NCBI GenBank assembly: GCA_950059165.1
Contig: CATLUC010000018.1
Span: 1 to 5,226 of the forward strand
Direction of reading: 5' to 3'
Source: an uncultured Clostridium sp.
GTDB taxonomy: Bacteria; Bacillota; Clostridia; TANB77; CAG-508
DNA: 5,226 bases
Below the pieces are notes generated by a model, which worked only from the letters and a program-made list of their open reading frames with translations, made no database searches and was not told the DNA's origin. The position numbers were made by a program, and so were the translations under genes. Shown one piece after another: positions 1 to 5,226 of this stretch. The stretch's first letter is position 1; each line of letters opens with the position of its first letter.

Positions 1-10
1 TAATTAAATG

Positions 11-17
11 CTCCTTT
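11..17 (-). promoter_or_regulatory. Ribosome binding site of a gene beyond the left edge
   Basis: Read on the minus strand this is AAAGGAG, a good Shine-Dalgarno sequence. Only 10 bases remain between it and the window edge and they contain no ATG, GTG or TTG at a workable spacing. The start codon should therefore lie at or just past the edge. The site sits about 20 bases downstream of a TATAAT box, which supports a separate transcription unit after valS. Confidence 0.45.
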
Positions 18-35
18 ATATATTTTTTGTTTTTA

Positions 36-64
36 ATTATACACTAATAAGATTAAAAAATTTG
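36..64 (-). promoter_or_regulatory. Putative promoter for the gene beyond the left edge
   Basis: The minus strand has a perfect TATAAT at 41-36. At the 17-base spacing the -35 region is only CAAATT, which is poor. A better -35 (ATGACA, 68-63) exists but at 21 bases, which is too far. The position is right for a promoter: downstream of the valS terminator and just upstream of an AAAGGAG ribosome binding site. It may be a weak sigma-A promoter or need an activator; the -10 is the only strong element. Confidence 0.4.
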
Positions 65-99
65 TCATAGTTCGTCGAATACATAAAATTTTTAACATT

Positions 100-134
100 A
101 AAAAATAGGATTTTGGGGCCGTCCCTAAATCCTA
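100..134 (-). terminator. Intrinsic terminator of the valS operon
   Basis: Five bases after the valS stop codon the minus strand forms a hairpin. TAGGATTT (134-127) pairs with AAATCCTA (112-106 plus neighbouring A), and after one mismatch GGG (125-123) pairs with CCC (117-115) around a short loop. A run of six T follows at 105-100. Outer pairs are mostly A/T, but the GGG/CCC core and the T-tract make this a convincing rho-independent terminator that closes the operon. Confidence 0.85.
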
Positions 135-139
135 CAATC

Positions 140-2788
140 TTATTTTATTTTGCTTAGCATTTCTTTGTATTTTTCTAATTTTGCTTTTTCTTCTTCTATT
201 TTTGCTTGTGGTGCTTTGTTTATAAATCCTGGATTTGAAAGCATTTTTTCACACCTTGCAATTTCTTGCTCTAGTCTTTTCTTTTCTTGTTCTTGTCTTA
301 GTTTTTCTTCTTCTTTATTTATTAGACCTTCTAATGGCATATATAGTTCCATTCCATCTGTTATGATTTGAATAGCATCTTCTGGAATTCCTGTTTTATC
401 TTTTTGAATTATTACAGTTTTACCAAAACCTAATTTTAATAAAAATTCTTTTGCTTGGTCTATTTCTTCACTATATAGAGACGTTACAAATATTAGGTCT
501 GCTTTTTTTGATGGATGTATGTTTTTGCTTGCTCTTATGTTTCTGATTTCTACTATTATTTGTTTCAATTTTTCGATGATGTCATTGTTTTCATCATAAT
601 CTACCCTTTGCTTTGTTTTTGGCCAATTTGCTACTATTAATTCATCGTTATTATAATTAACCAAATTTTCATAAATTTCAGATGTAACAAAAGGCATAAA
701 TGGATGTAATAGTTTTAAGCTGTCACCAAATACATAATTCAACACAAAACTTACTTGTACCTTATCTTGTTTATTATCACTATATAATCTAGTTTTAACC
801 ATTTCAATATACCAATCACAAAATTCGTTCCAAATAAAGCTGTATATATTATCTAATGCAACACCTAAGTCATATTCTTCCATGTTCCTTGTAACTGTTT
901 TTATTAAATTATCCAGTTTATTTAAAATCCATCTATCTTCTATTCTTAAAGCTTCTGTTTTATATTTTTTTGTTTCTTTATCTTTAATAGTTTCTCCAAA
1001 TTCAAGTATTTCCTCTTTTGTAGCCATATTCATTATGATAAATTTAGCTGCATTCCATATTTTATTAGCAAAATTTGATGCTTGTTCTAATTTTTCTGGC
1101 AAATAACGTATATCATTTCCCATTGTAGTTCCAGATAATACTGAAAATCTTAATGCGTCTGCTCCATATTGGTCAATTACTTGAATTGGGTCAACACCAT
1201 TTCCTAAAGTTTTTGACATTTTTCTTCCTTGGCTATCTCTTACAATTCCATGAATTAGGACATCACTAAATGGTTTTTCTTTCATTAGTTCTAAGCTAGA
1301 AAATACCATTCTTGCTACCCAGAAAAATATAATATCATAACCTGTTACTAATACATTTGTTGGAAAGAACGTTTTTAAATCTTCAGATTCTTTATTTGGC
1401 CAACCTAATGTTGAAAATGGCCATAGTGCTGAACTAAACCAGGTATCTAATGTGTCAGGGTCTTGTTCTAAATTGCTACTTCCACACTTACTACATTTTT
1501 CAGGTTTTGCTTTTGCAACATTGATTTCTCCACATTCTTTACAATAATAAGCAGGTATTTGGTGTCCCCACCATAGTTGTCTAGAAATACACCAGTCTTG
1601 GATATTTTCCATCCAATTAAAATATGTTTTTTCGTATCTTTTAGGGATAAATTTTACATCGTCATTTTTTACTACTTCTATTGCTGGCTTTGCTAATTCT
1701 TTCATTTTTACGAACCATTGCTCAGAAATTTTAGGTTCAATTGTATTTTTACATCTTTCACATTTTCCTACATTATGTGTGTATTCTTCTTCTTTTACTA
1801 ATGCACCTATTTCTTTTAACTTTTCTACAATTTTATTTCTTGCATCTATTAAATCCATTCCTTGATATTTAGGAACTAGATTTCCCATTTTAAAGTTTTT
1901 GTCAAATACTTCTATTATTTCTAAATTATGTCTTAACCCTGCTTGATAATCATTCATATCATGTGCTGGTGTGATTTTTACTGCTCCTGTTCCAAATTCT
2001 TTTTCTACAAAAGTATCTGCTATAATTGGTATTTCTTTATCCATAATTGGTAAAATACAAGTTTTTCCTACTAAGTCTTTGTATCTTTCATCATCTGGAT
2101 GTACTGCTACTGCTGTATCTCCTAGCATTGTTTCAGGTCTTGTTGTTGCAACAATAATATATTTATCTTCTCCTTTTACTTTATACCTAATATGCCATAA
2201 ATGAGAAGCTTCTTCTTTGTATTCTACTTCTGCATCTGAAATAGAGGTGTTGCAATTTGTACACCAATTTACCATTCTTTTTCCTTTATATATTAGACCT
2301 TTGTTATATAAATTGACAAATTGTTCTAAAACTGCATCTGATAATCCTTCGTCTAATGTAAATCTTTTTCTTTCCCAATCGCATGAACATCCTAGTTTTC
2401 TTTGTTGTTTTTGAATTGTTCCACCATAAAGCTTTGTCCATTCCCATGCTTCTTCAATAAACTTTTCTCTTCCTAAATCATATTTTGTTTTTCCTTCTGA
2501 TTTTAGTTTTTGTACTACTTTCATTTCTGTTGATATTGAAGAATGGTCTGTTCCTGGTACCCATAAAGTATTATATCCTTGCATTCTCTTAAAACGAATT
2601 AAGATGTCTTGTATTGTATCATCTAATGCATGACCCATATGTAATTTTCCTGTTACATTTGGTGGTGGCATCATTATACAATAACTTTCTTTTGTTTTGT
2701 CCATATTTGGTTTGAAATATCCCTTTTCTTCCCAATGCCTGTATAATTTTTCTTCAAAATCTTTTGGATTGTACTTTTCTTTTAACAT
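140..2788 (-). CDS. valS: Valine--tRNA ligase (ValRS)
   Basis: Cytoplasmic class Ia synthetase that charges tRNA-Val with valine using ATP and hydrolyses mischarged Thr-tRNA-Val. The 882 residues match the usual bacterial length. The HIGH motif is HMGH at residues 50-53, preceded by PPPNVTGKL; the second ATP-binding signature is KMSKT at 523-527. The CP1 editing domain spans roughly 190-340, with ATTRPETMLGDTAVAVHPDD at 214-233 and AHDMND at 275-280; Lys271, Asp277 and Asp280 fit the known editing residues. Cysteine pairs at 176/179, 343/346, 416/419 and 432/435 look like zinc knuckles. A tRNA-binding anticodon domain follows (about 615-760) and a C-terminal coiled coil covers about 822-882, including the typical NPGFINKAP. 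The start is supported by TAGGAGG seven bases upstream. The gene follows a 132-residue open reading frame by 11 bases and is controlled by the upstream valine T-box. It looks intact. Confidence 0.98.
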   Translation of the reverse strand: MLKEKYNPKDFEEKLYRHWEEKGYFKPNMDKTKESYCIMMPPPNVTGKLHMGHALDDTIQDILIRFKRMQGYNTLWVPGTDHSSISTEMKVVQKLKSEGKTKYDLGREKFIEEAWEWTKLYGGTIQKQQRKLGCSCDWERKRFTLDEGLSDAVLEQFVNLYNKGLIYKGKRMVNWCTNCNTSISDAEVEYKEEASHLWHIRYKVKGEDKYIIVATTRPETMLGDTAVAVHPDDERYKDLVGKTCILPIMDKEIPIIADTFVEKEFGTGAVKITPAHDMNDYQAGLRHNLEIIEVFDKNFKMGNLVPKYQGMDLIDARNKIVEKLKEIGALVKEEEYTHNVGKCERCKNTIEPKISEQWFVKMKELAKPAIEVVKNDDVKFIPKRYEKTYFNWMENIQDWCISRQLWWGHQIPAYYCKECGEINVAKAKPEKCSKCGSSNLEQDPDTLDTWFSSALWPFSTLGWPNKESEDLKTFFPTNVLVTGYDIIFFWVARMVFSSLELMKEKPFSDVLIHGIVRDSQGRKMSKTLGNGVDPIQVIDQYGADALRFSVLSGTTMGNDIRYLPEKLEQASNFANKIWNAAKFIIMNMATKEEILEFGETIKDKETKKYKTEALRIEDRWILNKLDNLIKTVTRNMEEYDLGVALDNIYSFIWNEFCDWYIEMVKTRLYSDNKQDKVQVSFVLNYVFGDSLKLLHPFMPFVTSEIYENLVNYNNDELIVANWPKTKQRVDYDENNDIIEKLKQIIVEIRNIRASKNIHPSKKADLIFVTSLYSEEIDQAKEFLLKLGFGKTVIIQKDKTGIPEDAIQIITDGMELYMPLEGLINKEEEKLRQEQEKKRLEQEIARCEKMLSNPGFINKAPQAKIEEEKAKLEKYKEMLSKIK

Positions 2789-2795
2789 AAAAATT

Positions 2796-2802
2796 CCTCC
2801 TA
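2796..2802 (-). promoter_or_regulatory. valS ribosome binding site overlapping the upstream stop codon
   Basis: On the minus strand TAGGAGG lies seven bases before the valS ATG. Its first three bases are the TAG stop codon of the preceding 132-residue gene. A ribosome terminating on that gene therefore sits on the valS Shine-Dalgarno, a layout that favours translational coupling and fixes the valS start. Confidence 0.85.
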
Positions 2803-3198
2803 TCTTTCTATTCCTTTGTCTCTTGGGTCTTTTCTAAATTTTTCTGATACTTGTTCTAATAAAATTGGTTTTTTTGATTCCTTTATATATTTTTCTTTAT
2901 ATTCTTCAAATGTTTTTATATTTCCTTTTTCAATATATTCTTTTGCTGCATAATAAAGCAAAAGGTACGTTCCTTCTGGAATTGTTTTTTCATCTATTGC
3001 CAAAAATGCTTCTTTCTCTAAATCTGTCAATTCTTCATCATTTTTATAACATAAAAGTATCAATTCTTTATTTCTACGCATTTGTGCATCTCTCATTATT
3101 TTTAAGTTATGTTCTATTTTTCTTTGTTGTTTTTCTTGTTCTCTTGCTTTTTCTAATTCTTCTTTTGTAGGAACTTGTTTTGCTTTAAAATCGTTCAT
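2800..3198 (-). CDS. Uncharacterised charged protein encoded ahead of valS
   Basis: I do not recognise this 132-residue protein. It is very rich in Lys, Glu, Arg and Gln. Residues 11-48 look like a long charged helix, possibly coiled coil; a more hydrophobic helical part follows (LILLCYKND at 46-54 and GTYLLLYYAAKEYIEKGN at 76-93), and the tail is basic (FRKDPRDKGIER). It has no signal peptide, no convincing membrane segment, no cysteine pairs and no catalytic motif I can name, so a soluble helical protein is the simplest reading. The ATG has a strong GGAGG (3210-3206) seven bases upstream, which supports a real gene. It is the first gene after the valine T-box and its stop overlaps the valS ribosome binding site, so it should be made under the same valine-starvation control. 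A role linked to ValRS, tRNA or translation is only an inference from position. Confidence 0.82.
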   Translation of the reverse strand: MNDFKAKQVPTKEELEKAREQEKQQRKIEHNLKIMRDAQMRRNKELILLCYKNDEELTDLEKEAFLAIDEKTIPEGTYLLLYYAAKEYIEKGNIKTFEEYKEKYIKESKKPILLEQVSEKFRKDPRDKGIER

Positions 3199-3230
3199 TT
3201 CTTTTCCTCCATTTCTAAAATAAAAATGTA

Positions 3231-3278
3231 TTTTATATTATCTAGAAAGTCAGGCATGACTTCCTAAATAATATAAAA
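3231..3278 (-). repeat. 22-bp inverted repeat (hairpin) between T-box terminator and first gene
   Basis: Arms at 3231-3252 and 3257-3278 are inverted repeats around a 4-base loop. In the minus-strand transcript all 22 positions pair, with two of them G-U wobbles. In plus-strand RNA the same two positions would be C/A mismatches, so the pairing is better in the operon mRNA. The 5' arm starts in the last four T of the T-box terminator tract. No T-run follows directly after the hairpin, so it is not an obvious second terminator. It leaves a free stretch of about 20 bases before the GGAGG of the next gene. Possible roles are 5'-end protection of read-through mRNA, an RNase processing site, or a small mobile repeat. 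Confidence 0.75.
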
Positions 3279-3307
3279 CAAAAACTCGCCCCATGTTTAA
3301 GGGCGAG
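3275..3307 (-). terminator. Regulated terminator of the valine T-box
   Basis: In the minus-strand RNA CTCGCCC (3307-3301) pairs with GGGCGAG (3291-3285), a perfect 7-bp GC-rich stem with a 9-base loop, followed by TTTTTGTTTT (3284-3275). The 5' arm is shared with the T-box antiterminator, so only one of the two structures can form at a time. This is the switch that stops transcription when tRNA-Val is charged. Confidence 0.95.
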
Positions 3308-3520
3308 ATAATTTCTCACGGTACCACCTTAATTATAATTTATTTTATAAATTATATCTTAATTAGCTTTTAACGTGGCTTAAACGGATATTCCTATTTT
3401 ATATTTCTCAGAATATCAACTAAAAAAGCTACTTTCCATTTACTTTTTCTTAAGAGGCTTTCAGCCTATGACTTCTTTTCTCTTGTAAGCCAAAATATAA
3501 ATGTACTCTCTTTTTTCTTG
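3275..3520 (-). promoter_or_regulatory. T-box leader (riboswitch), valine specific (GUA specifier)
   Basis: Untranslated leader that senses uncharged tRNA and controls the 132-residue gene and valS. The T-box core AAGGTGGTACCGTG lies at 3330-3317. Its bulge is UGGU (3326-3323), matching a tRNA ending in ACCA with discriminator A, as expected for tRNA-Val. Stem I has a lower helix AAAAAAG/CTTTTTT (3516-3510 with 3428-3422) and an upper helix CATTTA/TAAATG (3503-3498 with 3442-3437). Between them is the specifier loop, with AGTA on the 5' side (3507-3504) and GGAAAGTAG on the 3' side. The specifier reads GUA (3432-3430), a Val codon, followed by G. Stem II is GATATTC/GAATATC (3417-3411 with 3393-3387). 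A pure A/T stem (about 3357-3335) fits stem III. In the antiterminator AAGG and GTGAG pair with CTCGC and CCTT (3307-3299), excluding the terminator. Confidence 0.95.
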
Positions 3521-3541
3521 TTTTTTACTTTTTACTTTATT

Positions 3542-3570
3542 ATTATGCCATAAATTTTGCAAAAAATCAA
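3542..3570 (-). promoter_or_regulatory. Promoter of the T-box / valS operon
   Basis: The minus strand has TTGATT (3570-3565) and CATAAT (3547-3542) separated by 17 bases, each one or two bases from the sigma-A consensus. Transcription should start near 3535, about 20 bases before stem I of the T-box. The -35 lies only about 22 bases after the stop codon of the preceding surface-protein gene. Confidence 0.75.
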
Positions 3571-3592
3571 GTATTTTTTACATTTTCAAATT

Positions 3593-4444
3593 TTAGTATG
3601 TATATGTTATACCTCCCCAAAGATAATATGCACCTGGTTCTGCATGTGTTTCAATAAATACTTGGTTTCCATCAACAATTATTCTATCTTTAACTGCTTC
3701 TCCTGCACTACCTTGAATTGGTACTGCAACAAATGGACTTGGCAATGTTACTTCTTTTGGTAATGTTGCAAGTTTTATCCACTCTTTATTTGATGTATTT
3801 TTTACTAAATCACGTACACTAACAGTGCAAGAATGTGCACTATAAGTACATGTTACACTTCCAGAAGACCAATTGTCTCTATCGAAATCTAAGTTAATTG
3901 TTTTTACCTCTTCAACCTTATTTTTTAAATCTGCGACTGTGCTTTTTAATTCTTCCCATTCAGCTTTACTTACTGTAATAGTATCTCCATTGTTTTCTTC
4001 TTTTTCAGCAATTTCAACTCCATTAATAGCAACTAATTTTAATGACTTACTAATTTTAAATTCATAATCATAATCTTTTAATTTTGTGTATATTGCATCA
4101 GCATTTCCTACTTCAATTTCTTTAAGAGTTGCTAATTTTTGTGTCTCTAATTCAACATATTGTATTTCTTCATCTTTGCATAACATATTCGCTAAGTATT
4201 GTAAATTTGGCATACTTTGCGTTTCCTTATAACTTTCCATTTGAGCATTTGTTATTTTCAAATTTATTATTTCTGTTGCAGATTGCTTTTTGTTTTCTTC
4301 TTTAGCTTTATCAGTTTTACTTAATAATCCATTTTCTCCACTTAATGTTGCAATTGTTACTCCTGCTAGAATTAGTAAAATAATAATAGTTACAATTAAA
4401 GCAATCATAGTAATTCCTTTTTGATTATTTTTTCGTTTTCCCAT
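3593..4444 (-). CDS. Surface protein with prepilin-like N-terminus, coiled coil and tail-fibre-like C-terminus
   Basis: The 283-residue product begins with a short basic leader ending in KG (residues 9-10), then a hydrophobic helix ITMIALIVTIIILLILAGVT (11-30) and the segment IATLSGENGLL. This is the type IV prepilin-like N-terminus common in Clostridia; cleavage after Gly10 by a prepilin peptidase is expected from the family. The usual Glu at mature position 5 is Ala15 here. Residues about 42-145 are a charged, partly helical region with KLKDYDYEFKI and LKLVAINGVEIAE, seen to my recollection in related clostridial pilin-like proteins. Residues 160-181 show a leucine-type heptad pattern (coiled coil). 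Residues about 185-283 are beta-rich, with LATLPKEVTLPSPFVAVPI, RIIVDGNQVFIET and a final YYLWGGITYTY, resembling the head of phage tail-fibre-type proteins. Cys199 and Cys206 could form a disulfide. AAAGGA (4457-4452) precedes the ATG by seven bases, and a strong promoter lies upstream. Exact role (adhesin, minor pilin, other surface protein) is not known. Confidence 0.9.
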   Translation of the reverse strand: MGKRKNNQKGITMIALIVTIIILLILAGVTIATLSGENGLLSKTDKAKEENKKQSATEIINLKITNAQMESYKETQSMPNLQYLANMLCKDEEIQYVELETQKLATLKEIEVGNADAIYTKLKDYDYEFKISKSLKLVAINGVEIAEKEENNGDTITVSKAEWEELKSTVADLKNKVEEVKTINLDFDRDNWSSGSVTCTYSAHSCTVSVRDLVKNTSNKEWIKLATLPKEVTLPSPFVAVPIQGSAGEAVKDRIIVDGNQVFIETHAEPGAYYLWGGITYTY

Positions 4445-4487
4445 TTTTCTATCCTTTGTTAATAATATATTTTATATATTTAAGTCC

Positions 4488-4515
4488 ATTATACCATTTG
4501 TTAAATTTATGTCAA
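4488..4515 (-). promoter_or_regulatory. Strong promoter of the pilin-like gene
   Basis: The minus strand carries a perfect TTGACA (4515-4510), a 16-base spacer and a perfect TATAAT (4493-4488), with TGG directly before the -10 giving an extended -10 element. The predicted start is near 4481, leaving a leader of about 37 bases before the ATG at 4444. The -35 begins 15 bases after the stop codon of the AIM24-family gene, and I see no intrinsic terminator between them, so read-through from that gene remains possible. Confidence 0.9.
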
Positions 4516-4529
4516 GCTATGAAAAGCGT

Positions 4530-5204
4530 TTATCTTGCTTGCCCCATATATAATAATCCTGCTAATTTAGAAATTGGCATTGTTTGTAGCCATACAGTTC
4601 CAGGACCTTCTAATGTTGTTAAAAATAATCCTTCTCCACCAAATACAATGTTTTTTACACCTTTTACTGTTTCAATATTTAGTTTAACATCTTTTGTCAT
4701 AACTGCTACATAACCATTATCAACTTTTAGTTTTTCACCTGCTTGCAATTCTTTTTTTACAACAGAACCATCTATTTCTAAAAATACTTTTCCAGGTCCT
4801 GTTATTTTTTGCATAATAAATCCTTCTCCACCAAAAAATCCAGCTCCTAATTTTTTACGAAATTGCATAGAAATATCAACTGTATTTTCTGCACAAAGAA
4901 ATGAACGTTTTTGAGCAATTATTGTTTCTCCATCTTTTAAATCATATTCTAAAATTTTTCCTGGAAAACATGAAGAAAATCCTATTTCTACTCCATCTTT
5001 TATAGCTGTATATGTATTCATAAAAAGAGATTCTCCAGCTAAAGCTCTTCCTAAGCCTTTCATAACTCCACCATTTGTTGATGTTTTCATTTCAAATCCA
5101 TCATCCATCCAGCTCATTCCACCATTTTCTGTTAAAATACTTTCTCCTTTTTGTAATTTGCAAATAACTGCTGGCAATGTTTCTCCAATAATTCTTGCTT
5201 CCAT
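4530..5204 (-). CDS. AIM24 / TIGR00266 family protein
   Basis: The 224-residue product fits the bacterial TIGR00266 family, related to the mitochondrial AIM24 proteins; the biochemical role in bacteria is not established. Recognisable blocks are GESLFMNTYTA (57-67), the PGKI turn (81-84), and two copies of a similar beta motif: FGGEGFIMQKITGPGKVFLE (124-143) and FGGEGLFLTTLEGPGTVWLQ (188-207). VDNGYVAVM lies at 161-169. The repeat reflects the beta-barrel-like fold of the family. There is no signal peptide or membrane segment, so a cytoplasmic location is likely. Length is in the normal range and the gene looks complete. The ATG at 5204 follows GAAGGGGG (5220-5213) at eight bases. Its promoter lies outside the window. 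The next gene has its own strong promoter, so a functional link with the pilin-like protein is not shown. Confidence 0.93.
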   Translation of the reverse strand: MEARIIGETLPAVICKLQKGESILTENGGMSWMDDGFEMKTSTNGGVMKGLGRALAGESLFMNTYTAIKDGVEIGFSSCFPGKILEYDLKDGETIIAQKRSFLCAENTVDISMQFRKKLGAGFFGGEGFIMQKITGPGKVFLEIDGSVVKKELQAGEKLKVDNGYVAVMTKDVKLNIETVKGVKNIVFGGEGLFLTTLEGPGTVWLQTMPISKLAGLLYMGQAR

Positions 5205-5226
5205 AATCTATTCCCCCTTCTATTTT

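Noticed and set aside
71..79. Odd-centred palindrome TTCGTCGAA as a possible operator or LexA box
   Set aside because: It is only nine bases, does not fit the GAAC-N4-GTTC pattern of Gram-positive LexA sites, and has no second copy in the window.
882..1106. Plus-strand frame inside valS (other examples at 150-371, 1971-2204 and 2217-2414)
   Set aside because: These are antisense to well-conserved ValRS sequence, with low-complexity Ser/Phe/Leu translations and no start signals.
2865..3170. Plus-strand reading frame of 101 codons, Phe/Leu rich, opposite the 132-residue gene
   Set aside because: It is the antisense shadow of an A-rich, Lys/Glu-coding gene, which yields Phe/Leu-rich frames. 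The minus-strand gene has the strong ribosome binding site and operon context.
3431..3433. Alternative specifier AGU (Ser), one base upstream of GUA
   Set aside because: The downstream synthetase is ValRS and the base after the GUA reading is a purine as expected, so the Val reading is better.
3416..3439. Seven-codon minus-strand frame in the leader with ATG, Glu, Ser, Ser, Phe, Phe, Ser and stop, as a possible leader peptide
   Set aside because: It has no Shine-Dalgarno and lies within stem I and the specifier loop of the T-box, which fully explains the conservation expected there.
3561..3579. A/T-only hairpin (7-bp stem, 5-base loop) after the pilin-like gene as a possible terminator
   Set aside because: It has no G-C pair and overlaps the -35 of the T-box operon promoter. 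It is more likely a by-product of A/T-rich sequence.
3557..3763. Plus-strand frame of 68 codons rich in Cys, Tyr and Trp
   Set aside because: It is antisense to the C-terminus of the pilin-like gene and to the T-box promoter, and has no credible ribosome binding site or family resemblance.
4456..4713. Plus-strand frame of 85 codons across the pilin-gene promoter and the end of the AIM24-family gene
   Set aside because: It runs antisense to conserved AIM24-family sequence and through a consensus minus-strand promoter, and it has no ribosome binding site.

Overview
The window is AT-rich DNA that reads as a low-GC Firmicute, most likely a member of the Clostridia (possibly a gut-type lineage). 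This rests on the A/T-dominated base composition, purine-rich Shine-Dalgarno sites, sigma-A-type promoters, a classic T-box leader upstream of an aminoacyl-tRNA synthetase gene, and a pilin-like N-terminus of the kind common in Clostridia. Genus or species cannot be given from the sequence alone.

Every gene seen lies on the minus strand, so transcription runs from high to low coordinates. From the right edge these are: an AIM24/TIGR00266-family protein (4530-5204); a near-consensus extended -10 promoter (4488-4515); a surface protein with a prepilin-like N-terminus (3593-4444); a promoter (3542-3570) feeding a valine T-box leader (about 3275-3520) with a GUA specifier; a 22-bp hairpin (3231-3278); an unrecognised 132-residue charged protein (2800-3198); valS (140-2788); and an intrinsic terminator (100-134). 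A likely promoter and ribosome binding site for one more minus-strand gene sit at the left edge (11-64), with the gene itself outside the window.

The best-supported functional unit is the T-box operon. Uncharged tRNA-Val should stabilise the antiterminator and allow transcription of the 132-residue gene and valS together. The stop codon of the small gene overlaps the Shine-Dalgarno of valS, so the two are probably translationally coupled. The small gene is the main unknown: it is placed under valine-starvation control ahead of the synthetase.

The second point of interest is the surface protein. It joins a prepilin-like membrane anchor to a coiled coil and a C-terminal beta-rich region that resembles the head of phage tail-fibre-type proteins. 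I see no CRISPR array, transposon, tRNA or rRNA, and no clear evidence of a complete undescribed system.
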